Shown here: positions 1 through 11,382 of the stretch, piece by piece
How positions within the stretch are numbered: position 1 is the stretch's first letter
How the letters are laid out: each line of letters begins with the position of its first letter
Assembly (NCBI RefSeq): GCF_001949145.1
Contig: NW_019091369.1
Span: 2,294,183-2,358,182, forward strand
Reading direction: 5' to 3'
DNA from: Acanthaster planci
Lineage: Eukaryota > Echinodermata > Asteroidea > Valvatida > Acanthasteridae
DNA: 64,000 nucleotides
Position numbers and translations under genes: made by a program
Notes under the pieces: model-generated
Databases searched by the model: none
Told to the model about the DNA's origin: nothing
Seen by the model: only the letters and a program-made list of their open reading frames with translations

Positions 1-1367
1 AAAATTAGACTTTTTTTAGACTTGATTTCTCACCCAACTGCTCTGAAATGCATGAGAGGCAAGTGTGAGACACACCTTTGTTATTCTTTTTTTCCACCAT
101 TAAAATACACACCGATATCAAGTAAGTTGGGCTTCACCCTCGTTGAGTCAATATGCTGCAGGAGAGCAGTTTATTCCTATAAATGCGAACAATTAAAGAA
201 TTACAAAATGAAACCAAATTTAAAGCCAAGCATTATTTCTTATACCCAGAAACTCTGCGACTGGCTGTCACCATTCAATCAAATCTCTTTCTGAGCCCTG
301 CAAGAGAACTTGAGAAAAATAAGTGTTTGTATTCAAACCTTCAATTCTGATATCACAGTAATCAAAGTATGAGGAACAAAGTTAACATTGGTGTTTCGTT
401 TCCAATGAAAGTACTGATTAGACATCATCAGTCGTCGATCAATCAGTATTTAAACCTTTCTGAACTCATTTTCTCCTTCAAAAGTCATAGCATCTCACAA
501 TAACACGCCTGTCGTAACAACAATGCCACAGAGGTATTACTTGAAAAGTCACCAAATCTTTGGGTGCATCAGGTGGAGAGAGAACAATCACAGTATTTAC
601 TCTGCATACAAAATAGTTTCATTTTAGTCTGGTCTTGGTGAATGACCGCCCAGTCCTTTGACTACCTGCCCCCCCCCAAAAAAAAATCAATAAATGCTAC
701 AAACCCTGATCAGACCTGCTCCTATTTGAAACAAAAATAAAACTGCTACATTCAAAATCAAAGTACTGTTACGTCGAACACAGCGAGTTATTCATGTCCT
801 AACTTTGTTTTCTCAAAGTGAAGCACTAGTATTGCACTGGCCCTTCAGTTCCTGTTTAGATTCAAACAATAAGAAGATATTGCACCTTTTCCCAAACATA
901 ACCCTACTTGCACACAGAATAGCATTTCACCAAAATGCACCAAACACTCAACTTAAATTATACATCTTAGTTTACAGAACATCAAAAATAAATCCTTTTT
1001 CGGAATGTTATATTTTTTCCAAGTCAAGTCATAAATATATCATCAACATTAACAATAATTTGCTGAGCGTGCGTGCTTAGTTCAAAAAGCTGTGCTCAAG
1101 ATCTACAACAATCAACAAAATCATATCTACTATTAACTTAAACTAGCAACTGTATGATGACAGTTGATCTCAATATAATCAATCATATCAGTATACTATT
1201 TGAGTTTCCAGGACATTAAGTATTGATGGTCTGTGAAATTCTCTCAGTCAATAAATACCTTGGGTTGGAGGGAACCATTTGACTGTCTTTTGTGACGATG
1301 TTTTCTCCGAGAGCGAGGGCTCTGTTTTGGGCGATTCCCTGTGCCACGTTTCTCATCTTCTTCCTCT
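1..1367. other. 3' flank or 3' UTR of the granin-like gene
   Basis: No other gene is supported here. If transcription continues past the stop at 1368, this would be 3' UTR. The only AATAAA I found on the minus strand is at 175-170. Bases 1244-1367 keep an open minus-strand frame rich in basic residues, which is in the +1 frame relative to the last exon. The rest is AT-rich and has short chance ORFs only. Confidence 0.4.
170..175 (-). terminator. Candidate polyadenylation signal AATAAA
   Basis: TTTATT on the plus strand reads AATAAA on the minus strand, about 1.2 kb beyond the stop of the granin-like gene. It was the only such hexamer I found between the stop and the window edge. Assignment as the working signal is inference. 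Confidence 0.25.
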
Positions 1368-1502
1368 TCACTCACCCAGTAACTCCTGGAGTAGGTCCTC
1401 CTCTTCCTCTGCCTCCTCTTCCTCTCTCTGCAGCTCCTGGGCTATCGCCGTGAGAATCTGCAAATCCTCCAGCTTGTTAATGTCCTCCTGAATGTTCTTC
1501 AG
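1368..1502 (-). CDS. Granin-like gene, last recognised coding exon
   Basis: The acceptor CCCCCATCAG ends at 1503. The phase-0 frame encodes LKNIQEDINKLEDLQ, then a Glu-rich tail ending DLLQELLGE and TGA at 1370-1368. The Leu heptad-like spacing matches the helical segments of exons 2 and 3, which supports membership of the same gene. The terminal bases G|GTGAGTGA also fit a splice donor at 1375, so the protein may continue in an unrecognised exon. The +1 frame stays open from the stop to 1244 and encodes a Lys/Arg/His-rich tail, so a small assembly error or alternative splice is also possible. Confidence 0.65.
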   Translation of the reverse strand: MKNIQEDINKLEDLQILTAIAQELQREEEEAEEEEDLLQELLGE

Positions 1503-4500
1503 CTGATGGGGGAGGTATACAGAAAAAAAAAACGAAGAAGGGAACAGTGAGTCCGAAGTGAGCACAGAAAAGTGCAAGGATTGTGAGAAGAAAAACACAG
1601 CATGGGAACAAGGACTAGAATTACGAAATAATAGCAAATAACAGAACAAGAATTTGAAAAATGGCAGGAACCATAATCAGAATGACGCTTGAGATACAGT
1701 CAAGAAAGAAAGTACACAACCACAATCAGACAGGAACAAGAACCAGTTTAAAGACAAGGTAAACGGAATGGAAATTGAAGTAGGAAAAAAACATGAAACT
1801 GAGATATCGTTTTTTGACCAAGAAACAAAGAAAGACAGAAAGTGAACAAGCAAACTATTCGTTGGAAATTCAAACATCAAACATCTTCAGAAATGGTACA
1901 CTACAGATTTACTATACAGTATATTAAATTCGCACCCATAAGAGGACTGAAGTGCAATTTTATTTTCCATTCCAAAAAATACTCAAGTGTGTCAGACAGT
2001 TAGACCCTAAAAATTGGTAACTTACCTCATGGGGGGGGGATCGAGTTTGGAAGGAGAATATTCCCTTTTTAAGTGACCCAATTGTGTAACAAGGGGGCCC
2101 TTGGCGGCATGACCCCTATACCCCCCGGTAATTTAGAAAGCAAAGAAAATAACACTACTATTATGAAAGTACTGGGGCTTTCACCCCCCCTCCCCCCTCA
2201 TTTTAACATCCAGCTACCCAACTTGTTCCCTTTACAGTGAGAACCCTGGCCAGGCCACTGGAGAGCCTCATTAACTTAACAATAGGACCCTTTCTTTAAT
2301 GTGATCATGCAGAACTTCAGGGCAGTTGCATTAACCAAATTAATCAGTAATAAATGTGGACAGGATCCTCCAAGTACATGCATATTCAACAGTAATTTGG
2401 TGCCTACATTCTTCAGCACGTTCCAAGTCACTCCAAAACAAGCATGAAAACTTTTCAAAAATTTCAGCCCGGAAAATAGGGCAAGTCGGGGCCTTTGGTC
2501 TGTCAATAAATGTCCAACCTGATATCTCTTCAAACGGCAAGTAAACAAAGCGAGTGACATTAGAGTCACTGACCAAACATGTTGAATGATTGATGGTCAC
2601 AGGCCCATCGGCCATTTCCAACCTCTTCTAGAGTTTGCCCAGAGATAAGATTCCATTTGCCAAAGTGCAGGCTGATCAAATTTTGACAACGGGGAATAAC
2701 TGGGGGTTGAACTCAGGCTAGAGTTGATCCTCCCCCTCCCACATGTTGGTTCTGATGGAACCATGATCCAATAATCCACTGCGTAGGTGTGGAAGGGTGT
2801 AAATAAAGATCCAGGGAAAAACTCAGCTTGAGGGGTCAATATATTGACGTGACGACTGCTTAAACCCCCCATCAGAATGTCAAAAATGACATTCAACCTA
2901 AGCCTGAAGTCCAAGTTGAAGATGTCACATTAAAGTTTCATCGTGAAATTGCATCTTCAGTTGCGGGTTCAGAGAGGTTACAGTAGGTGTACTTTGAGCA
3001 TGTGAATATTTCTTTATCCTCAAAAGAATAAAGAAATCTGTAAGAGGAAGAAGAAAATGTTTGAAACATTGGAAGGGGTTGAAAAGAGCCATGTTGGTCG
3101 GGAGCTCAGTATTCATTTTGTTGGTAGCTATGCGACTGCAGTGCTTGCAATTTGCAGTCGTTCATGAACCGGCAACAGGAGCCTCTGTTGCTAAGGAAAT
3201 AGTGCCCTCTCTTGGTCAAGCTCGAGGCCCACTGTGGATGGAATTTAGGGGTTTGAAAATGATGAATATTCTTCTGTAAAGATACTTACATCATTCTGCA
3301 GGACAGCCCTCCCATCTATAAAATCTCCCCACTCATCTCCTGTCTCCCCATCCACATCACCCGCAGCATCATTGACAAAGTTCCTCCCTGATAACCCCAG
3401 AGCATCTAGTAAGGCATCATTGGATAGAACACTTGCATCTTGGGGTTCAGGATACGGGTACACTACATAAGTCCCGTCCCGCATGTCGAAGAAGATCTCA
3501 AAGTCACCTGGCCACTCCTCATAGCCGAGGTCCGATGGATCCAGGAGGATATAGGGGTTATCCACGGAATCCTCCTGGAGTGGACCTGCAGGGAGGTCCT
3601 TGCTGGACAGCTTCCAGTCCCGCTTCGGCTTCATGAGGCTCCCCAGCATCCGGCCCTGGACGTAGTAAGCACCATGGGGGCCCGGGAGGCTGTCTTCTCC
3701 CTCCCGCCTCTCCCGCGGCTCGTCAATGAAGTCACCCCACTTGGCCTCCTCAGCGGCCTCGTTTATGTACTCCTCGTACAGTCTAATCAGGTCCTCTTGA
3801 CTCAGAGCGTTAAGGTCACTGCTGGGAGCCAGCAGGGATCGCCGGTGAAGCTCAGGAGGGTACTCAGTAAAATCCTTATAGTCAATGACGCGTGGAGCCC
3901 GCTTTATTGGACGGCTGCTGCCAATTCCAACCAGATCCAGTATGTCCTTGTTGTTCACGTCCAAAGCCAGCTGCAAGTCTTGCTCAGCTTCTTCTTGAGC
4001 CAGCTGATCCAACAGCTGCTGGTCCTTCCCAAGCTCCCTGAGGGCCGAGATCAGGACAGCCTCCTCCAGCTCAGCATTGAACAAGTCCATCAGCTCATTG
4101 TATTTCTCCAGGAGGGTCGCTGGGTTGATATCGTCTGTCATTTCTTTATCATCTGCCATACCGTTGGGTCCGGAAAAGAACGGAAAGTACTTCTCACGGG
4201 AGAATGGCTCCAGACCAGTTTTAGGGTAACGAACTGCATCAGGAGGGCTTCTGGGAACAAGCTGTCTTAGGAGATTAGCTGCTGATCTTGAATCATCATC
4301 TGTTTAGAAAATGACATTTTTACAATGAACCAAAATACTGTGATTTAGAAATAATTCAATAATTTTATTATCAATTATTTTGATGCTCGGTAGGAAAAGG
4401 AAGATTATCTTAACTTCAAAGACTTACCTCTTTGCTCAGCTCTCTTGCGGTATCCTTCAAGATTCTGCAAGCTTTCAATATACACCTTCAGTGCCTCCTT

Positions 4501-6241
4501 TTCGTCATCTCGCTTATATCCATCATACTTGAGGGTGTCCTTGATGTACGGTGACCCTGGAACAAGGTATGCGCCCCAAGCATCTCCATCTTCCAAGTCC
4601 TCATCATCCTCAACAAACTCTCCAGCTTCTTCTATCCCATCTTCTATGCCTGCCAAATCCTCTGCTTCCTCCAAGGCCTCCTCTTCAATAACATTTTGGA
4701 TCTCGCCCCTTGTGGTATCTCGAACGATCTCGTTCAGGACTGGCTCGGGGACACCCAGGTAGAACTGTTCTTCCTCTCCATCATTCTCTGCCTTGGCAGC
4801 CTCATCCTTGAAGTACTGCAGGAGGTCCTCAAAGCGGTCTGCTGCAGTCAAGCTAGGATCACCCTGGGCTTTCTCCTCCTCAGCCTCCTCCTCCTGTTCT
4901 TTATGCAACCTGTCCAGGGAGTTGATTTTACTGAGTAAATCACCATCTTGCTCAAGCTCATCCCACGACAGGTCACGCTTGCTCCTGTGTCTGCCACCCT
5001 CTGGTGACGACTGTCCATCCCGCTTCACACGAGAGGTCAATGTATCCTCAACCTCAGCCTCCGCACTGCTGTTTGTGGCTGCCTTCTGATCTTCAGATTG
5101 GGCATCAACTGGGTAGATGTCCTTCTCATCTGATTCTTCCTCCATCCTGTTGCCCATCATGCCCTCTTCTGTGAATCGGATCTCATTGGGCTCCTCCCAT
5201 TCCTCATCCTCTGGGTAGACTCTGATGTCATCGCACAGCCCCAGCATGCAAAGAAACTCGTCCATCGTCTGTTCCACTTTGTTATTCAGCTCCTCCCCAG
5301 GGACACCATTGAAGCCTCCCTGAAGTATGTTCAAGCTGAGGTGGTTGTCAAGGCGGTTGTCTTCAGCCTCATTCATAGGTTGGTAACTGGATTCATAGTA
5401 GGGGAGGTACTCCTCATCAAAGATTTCAAAGTTGCTGGACCACTGACTTGGGTCGTTAGGGGGGTCGTGGAATAACCAGGGGTAGAGCTCGATTTCTGAA
5501 TTGTCGTAAGATGGTTCCCACAGGTAGTCACTGGCATCTGGCTGGCTGCTGCTCCCCGTGACTATGACATCATCGGGGTCCAAGGAATCGTCATCATCGA
5601 TGATGTTTTTTGTCAAGTCCTCAATGACATCTTCCTTGCCCTCGTTGATGACCTCATCCATTGCATCCTCCACTATCTCTTCCTTTTCTTGCTCATCTTC
5701 CCTGAGGGTGGCATCTGGGTCATCTCTGGCTAAAGTTATCTCTTCCTTGTCTATCTTTTCGTCTTCGGCTAACGCATCTTCAACAGCTTTAAAGATAAAC
5801 ATACCATAGAATCTTATCATTCATTTTGTTTGTTCTTGATACTTGAATAATCAAAATATGATGAAGAATAATAAATGGAAAAAATGTAAATGGAAAAGCT
5901 CCAATCTCACGGATACATGTACAAATGACACGTACAAAACTCAAGTAAATTTAGAAGTACAAATGGCGTCTTGAAATATGCCCAGATAGTAATCTTTGAC
6001 TTGCCGAAAGTGAGCAACTGAAAACCACAAAAGAAGACTGCTTTTGAATGAAATCCTCTGATCAACACTGACCTTCCTCCACTTCCCCAAGGTTTCCTCC
6101 TTTTTCTGCCTCTACCACAGCTTCTTCAAACTTCTCCACATCCTGCTCCTGGGCACCTGTGGGGGCAGCTCGGACCATGCATGACGTCACCATAGCGGCT
6201 AGCAACACCGCTACCCAGACCAGCTTGAGGGATGAGGCCAT
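1368..6241 (-). CDS. Granin-like acidic secreted precursor, four coding exons
   Basis: Joining 6241-6073, 5786-4428, 4299-3290 and 1502-1368 gives an open frame of 890 codons with GT-AG junctions and matching phases (1, 1, 0). Residues 1-26 form a signal peptide with a hydrophobic core (VWVAVLLAAMV). The rest is rich in Glu and Asp, with candidate prohormone-convertase sites at RVKR (309-312), SKR (325-327), KR (481-482), RKR (503-505), KR (642-643), HRR (661-663), RERR (705-708) and KPKR (733-736). The mature chain has only two cysteines, 236 and 241. A W-x3-FEIF module occurs twice (near 172-179 and 772-779), and WGDFID occurs twice (697-702, 833-838). Glu/Leu-rich helical stretches lie near 337-360, 575-620 and 847-890. 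These traits resemble granins and neuropeptide precursors, suggesting storage in secretory granules, but I recognise no named family. The C-terminus is uncertain because the stop overlaps a donor-like GTGAGT. The gene model is much surer than the function. Confidence 0.8.
1503..3289 (-). other. Intron 3 of the granin-like gene
   Basis: This 1.79 kb intron joins phase-0 ends. It contains C/G homopolymer runs near 2032 and 2185 and a dispersed repeat copy near 3186-3236. Minus-strand ORFs of 93-105 codons (2340-2621 and 2597-2914) show no recognisable domain, and no splice sites that fit the flanking exons were noticed. Confidence 0.5.
3186..3236. repeat. Dispersed repeat fragment, copy A
   Basis: About 50 bases (GTTGCTAAGG... 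GTGCCCTCTCTTGGTC... GCTCGAGGCCCA) match 23998-24045 with several substitutions. It lies in intron 3 of the granin-like gene. I do not recognise the family. The core contains a GCCCTCT motif that recurs elsewhere in the window. Confidence 0.6.
3290..4299 (-). CDS. Granin-like gene, coding exon 3
   Basis: The acceptor TTCTAAACAG ends at 4300 and the donor AATGAT|GTAAGT begins at 3289. The exon is 1,010 bases and encodes residues 510-846 in the frame set by exon 2. It includes YFPFFSGPNG (547-556), a Leu/Glu-rich helical segment (575-620), cleavage sites IKR, HRR, RERR and KPKR, the second FEIF module (776-779) and both WGDFID copies. The intron between exons 2 and 3 is only 128 bases. An open frame of 276 codons on the other strand (3440-4270) is a shadow of this exon. 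Confidence 0.85.
4428..5786 (-). CDS. Granin-like gene, coding exon 2
   Basis: This 1,359-base exon is entered after AAAG at 5787 and left at AGAG|GTAAGT (donor 4427). It encodes residues 57-510. It opens with a highly acidic stretch, followed by a Trp/Tyr-rich module with FEIF at 176-179, the only mature cysteines (CMLGLC, 236-241), paired dibasic sites at 309-312 and 325-327, a Glu-rich probable coiled coil near 337-360, and WGAYLVPGSPY at 460-470 before the YKR site. An upstream in-frame ATG at 5820 lies in the intron and is not the likely start, because the signal-peptide exon splices in the same frame. Confidence 0.85.
6073..6241 (-). CDS. Granin-like gene, coding exon 1 (signal peptide)
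   Basis: The ATG at 6241-6239 sits in a good context (AAACATGG) and encodes 56 full codons plus one base. The N-terminus has a short polar start with one Lys, a hydrophobic core, then small residues before an Ala-Ala-Pro cleavage region near residue 26. The donor is AAG|GTCAGT at 6072. A possible acceptor (CCCGCAG at 6258-6252) lies 10 bases upstream of the ATG, so a separate non-coding first exon further upstream is likely. The exon is too short to appear as a long ORF and was found by reading the minus strand upstream of the long exon. Confidence 0.75.
6182..6189. promoter_or_regulatory. Full CRE palindrome TGACGTCA inside exon 1
   Basis: The eight bases are a perfect CREB/ATF site lying in the codons for Val-Thr-Ser of the signal peptide. 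Vertebrate granin genes are known to use CREs in their promoters. Here the site is just downstream of the start codon, so a regulatory role is inference. Confidence 0.25.
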
Positions 6242-6255
6242 GTTTGCCGACCTGC

Positions 6256-9200
6256 GGGTGGAGAAGACAACGAAGATTTGCCTAAATGGGGTGATGTATG
6301 AGGACTTGAAGTGACTCTATATCACAGAGCCACCGTGTACGCATCGGATATTTTGCCAGCTGTGCATACACCACGGCTTGCTATTTTTCAATTACTCCAT
6401 GGAGACCTGGGGAGGGGGAATGCCCCATGATGTCAAACTTTCCTGCAAACTTTCAGGGATCACAATCATGTCGGCAGCACGCCCTCAGTTGGTAAATCTT
6501 GGTCAGTTTAAAAGGGCAAGTTTAGAGTACAAGTGATTGTTTCTAACGGAAAACTGTACAGTTTGTTTTGTGCACAGTTGAAAATAGAAAGGGTTATTTT
6601 TGTTCACTAGTATTTCCACTTTTGAAAACGTTACATATCATCGTCACGGGTGTTAGAATCTAATGTCTTTGAGACGTCTGGTTTGGTTCAAATTGAACAC
6701 AAAACAGTATCGTTGATATTCAGAAGATGGAAACAGTGATTGATGGTTTTGTCATGAATGTACTGTTTCGTGCACGTACATGGCAAACAACTCTGGCCGA
6801 ATGCTGGTAATTTGTTAACACTAGACGATCTGTCACAGTCTCCGATGCAATCGCATTTGGCGGTGAGGTAAACAAGGCGGTGCAAGCACCGGCAGATCAG
6901 TCCTGGTGTGACGTTTTCCAGGATATTGCTGTCTGAACATGGCGGGGGTAGGATCTCAGTAAACAACGAAATTAAGCACAGTCACGTGTACGGGGGCTAC
7001 CATCATTAGCAATCTCAAAAAAAGCCAAGACCCTTGTGCAGAAACAACAGGCGAAGTGGAGCATTTGCCTAAGAATTTAGCATTGAGAGGGAATGAAGAG
7101 GGAATCTTGACGAAAGAGAAAGTGGGGTTGAAAGTGCTTTCCAGCCCGACAGAAGCTGTAATTACTTCACCAGAGTTGAGCCCGGGTCCGATGACAACAG
7201 ATGCATGAATCCACACTGGTCGAATCTACACTCTTACCACGACGAGCAGTAGGTATATATGGCCCTACTATTCTCACATCCCTCATGGTGGTCCAATTTT
7301 GTTACATCTCTTCCATTGTAACATCCGGAATGCGAATCCCATGACTTCCCAATTATACTTCCATCACTGATCAAACAAAACCCGATATGCTTCATTTCTC
7401 TCCAACGATAAATGAACGTATTTGTTTCTGTCCCACTCTGTAATATTTTAAAGGAATAAAGGGCAGCGTAATTTTTTCCCCTTAAAATTATCAGTCATAA
7501 ATTGTTGAAAAAAGTGGTATTGTAGAATCCCCTACTTTTTCCCTCTTTGTTTCTGGGCTTTTTATTAAAAGTCTTTGCTGACGTTCTTGAAAGCCCTTCT
7601 GTATATTAAATTTATTCCATTACCTGAGAAACAAGAGCAATAAAAAATCAGGTTAAACTTTTGAGTCCAAACTATGCAAAAGATGATGTCCAAAAATTGA
7701 GTGTAAATCAGGCAAAAAAGATAAAAAAAATGTGCCACGTCAGAGAACGCGTGACACTATATTGTAAGAGAGAGACCCTTGGCTCCAAATATGAAAAAAA
7801 ACCATGATGAATGGGCTGTCACTTGCGGAAATTAAAACACCAGGCGATTAATGTTTGTGTCCTTTACGTTTGAGGTAGTAATTTCCCATTCGCATCTAAT
7901 CGGTAATGAAATCCCAAATCCAAATTCAATTAAGTGAGGTACTAAATGCCTGGCACCCGCGCCTTGGGACTGCAGTCATTGAGTATCAATCAAAGACAAC
8001 GGAAATTATTTGAAATAATGGACAACTTTCTCGCCAGAAAAAATTACCTTTTTTTCTTTCTCAGTTCATTCTTTACTTGGGCATTGTGTTTGAGAAATTG
8101 CCTGCCAACATAATGAGATACAGTATAGATATAAAATTACTTTTAGAAGTGCAAAATCATGTTCAAACATGACGAGACGGGAACTCAGCAGTAGCAAAAC
8201 ATTATCTATGGTCTCGTGCGTACGATATGCAAGCCTTTCGTAATACTAAGCATTTAGTCAACGTCGCCAAGAACAGCGTATTGGATGTGATGAATTGAAG
8301 CTGACGTATAACCAGTCCACTCCACACGAGTGTCGCGTGTATGTTGCTATGAAAACAAAAATGAATTGAGGCCTTTACCCCCCCCTCCCCAGGGTTGCGT
8401 GCGTGCGCCCCACCCTCACCCACCGGAGGGAGATTGCATTACACGAGCAACGACGCCAAGTTGTTTTCGTGGTCTCGCCTACCACTCTTCTCGTTGCTTC
8501 GCTAACCTAGAAACTGGTTGCCCCGTCGCAGAAATATCAGGCATAAATGTGGTCACACGTCCGTTGAGGGCAAACTCGTTTGAAATAAAGCACAGCAAAA
8601 TGAATTGTGTTCGATTCGTCGGCTCTTTAAGTTTAAAAAAATGTCAGTTAAGTTAAAAATATCGTCAGTTTCATTACAGACACAAACTCAGCACAATGGT
8701 TTCGGGGGCTCATTGTCAAAGTAATGTCTCTATCTACATATGTACTGAAAAAGCGTCAAGCTCATTCAGCTTGAAAGGTATCATCTTTCGAACTCTGCAT
8801 TAATGGCATTCAAGCAACATCCCTCTTTTGACCCCATTCAAACGGGGTATACCGTAGTGTTCGCCCTGGATATCCGGTAACCTCATGCTGTTTCCATTCA
8901 TCACCTGTACCGGTGAAGGATGGTCACAGTCGGGTAATCTCGGGCTTAGGGAGTGCACGTAGCCTGCATGGGAACAAGAGAAAATTCCTCCGCTCCTGAA
9001 ATATTCATGTCTAACGAGTGAAATCGGACTCCGTCGAGCATGGACGCAAATAACACCTCTTGCTACTCAGTGAAGTTCAGATGATCTCGATATTCACGCT
9101 ATGCATCATCAATCATGTCCACGTTATTTTGCTTTAATTTGACAGGCAATAGGGGCCTATCTGTCAAATATCGTTTTAGCACTAAGAACCTGACCCAGGA

Positions 9201-10820
9201 CGTCCCGCGTAACGTTATAAAAAGAAATATCTTTCAAGGAAGTTACCAACTGTCAATTACTGTAATGCAAAGAGAACGGTTTCAAGACTCTATTGAAGAG
9301 AAACACCTGAGCCGACACTCCAATCTTGGAGGACTCTGATACAGGCTGTGAATGGCAGCCATCTTACACGGCAGTTCTTTTGTTCGACAGCATACCCTGT
9401 GGAACAAAAACACTGACCTGTAAGATGGCAGCTATGCAAACTCTACATAATGAGCATCATGTATTAAATCAAATGACGAAGCGCCAGAAACAATGCAGTC
9501 CTTCAAACAAGTAGTTTATAGACATTTTTTCCAGATTAAAATTATTTTAGCAGTATGGGAGGACTGAGAAACGATACTCCTACAAGTAAAAAATGATTTG
9601 AAGTTAACATGAGGAGAAAATGTGTGCACTAGTCAAAAGACCTTTTCCGTACATGAGCTACCGTAAGCTTACATTACAACTTTCTGAGCCAGCCATAGTC
9701 TAAACGGCTTACTGCCCACGTAATTCGATTTCCTGTTAACAAGTAAATGAGACGAGGGGGGTTTCTGGCTTCCTCAAGGAGCTGAAGAATACAGCGAAGA
9801 GCAGGAAGTTGGAGATTAGGTAGACATTCGCCGCCCGGGCGGGGAATGACAGGGAGTCGAAGATCCCAGGAGTTTCCTCGAAAGATGACGAACATGTATC
9901 AAGACAGTTCATCAGTAGATAACCGAGGTAGTTCATCAGTAGAAAGCAGCTGGTGTCGCACGTTAGGTCTTACACGCGAGGCACCACGCCCTTTCTCTCT
10001 TCAAATATACCAATCTTGCGCCGAATTTTACCCAATAAAGTTGCATGGATTGGCGTTATTTATGGAAACACGCGACAAAACTGGCAGCTTTCCAGCTCAT
10101 ACGAAGGGCTGACGAAATATCGTGTGACATAATCAAGGAAAAATGCTCTTTGCAGTACATTAATTTTAACCACTGAAAATAAAAAGTATGTTCCAAACAT
10201 TACGAACGTTTCCTGGAATACTACAATGAAAGTGCAATATGTATTTCTCAATTCCCCAGATATAATTCTTCTGATAATTAAATACTCTGTGCTAATACCA
10301 GTCGGCATTCAAGACAGTGCCGAATTTGTAATATTATTCTTGCATAATCTATTTTACCAAGTGTCATTCCCCCTACATGCAACAATAAGCCTATAGCAGA
10401 TGCTGCAAGATGCTAATTACAAGCACATGCATTCTTGATTATATCGTCAATCAGTTGGTACATTAGAAGAAAAAAAGAACTCAGATTCCAATGACATATT
10501 ACGGAAAACGCCGATATAATTTTTGACAGCTACTTCCCAAATAAATAAGGCACGGCAATTCCATGCTACTGCTATTGTCCCTCGGGGTTTCGGCGAAAAG
10601 TGGACGGAAATGAAAATGCGAGTCAAATAAAATTTGTCCCCATATTTACTCCTCGAGATCTCCGACGTGTTTATTCCTTCAGTGCTCCGTCAACGACTAA
10701 TTGAAAATGTGCTGGGATAAAATGCCTTCCGCTATCGTAAGCTACTCGGAGGAGAAAAGAAGGCCGTCCGGTAATTTATGGGCCGGGATCGGACCATATC
10801 CTGTCGACACCCGAGTGTCT

Positions 10821-10855
<35 letters not shown>

Positions 10856-11382
10856 CTCTTCTTTTACCATGAAGTTGACATCTTCAGGGATGTCTCCTGT
10901 TCTCTATCGTATATCGCTCTTGCAGCTGCCGGCGAGTCATCATTTTATTATTCCAAATTTTCACTGGGGGAAAAGGACCGATAATTAGATTGCCTATAGT
11001 GCAAATGATAAAGTGTGAAGGAAAGGCTGCAAAGTGGCGGGTGAAAAAGGACGACGACAAAGGGCCATGTTACACGCAAGAGGGCTGGCGGGTGATCTTT
11101 TTATTTACAAGAAATCGACCGTTTTGGACAGAGTTTCCTAAATCCATTTTAGTTTGTGTAAACTGTCGAAAAAAGGGTGCCAGACTATTATATGCCTAGG
11201 ATGTGCGCTAATGAGCCTCCTGTTCATTATCAAATGTCTTTGAATCAATAAGATATTTTGATCACGAATTTTATAGGCCCTATCATTCACCAGAGCAGAC
11301 AGGTAGTAATTTTTTACAATTCCATTGCTTTCATTTCTACGCTCAATTCCCCTAAATGAAGGGTATGAGGCATTTGACCAGG
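6256..11382. other. Non-coding stretch upstream of the granin-like gene
   Basis: No ORF here has recognisable domains or convincing splice sites. It presumably holds the promoter and any untranslated first exon of the minus-strand gene. A CT microsatellite lies at 10823-10860 and an X-box-like motif at 8343-8356. Confidence 0.5.
10823..10860. repeat. CT microsatellite
   Basis: A nearly pure run of CT dinucleotides with two interruptions. It accounts for the Ser/Leu-rich chance ORFs that cross it. Confidence 0.9.

Noticed and set aside
2597-2914. 105-codon ORF in intron 3 of the granin-like gene as an extra exon
   Set aside because: The flanking exons already join in phase, and the composition is not acidic like the rest of the protein.
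3440-4270. 276-codon plus-strand ORF
   Set aside because: It is the antisense shadow of exon 3 of the granin-like gene, which has a signal-peptide-bearing frame, splice sites and internal repeats on the minus strand.
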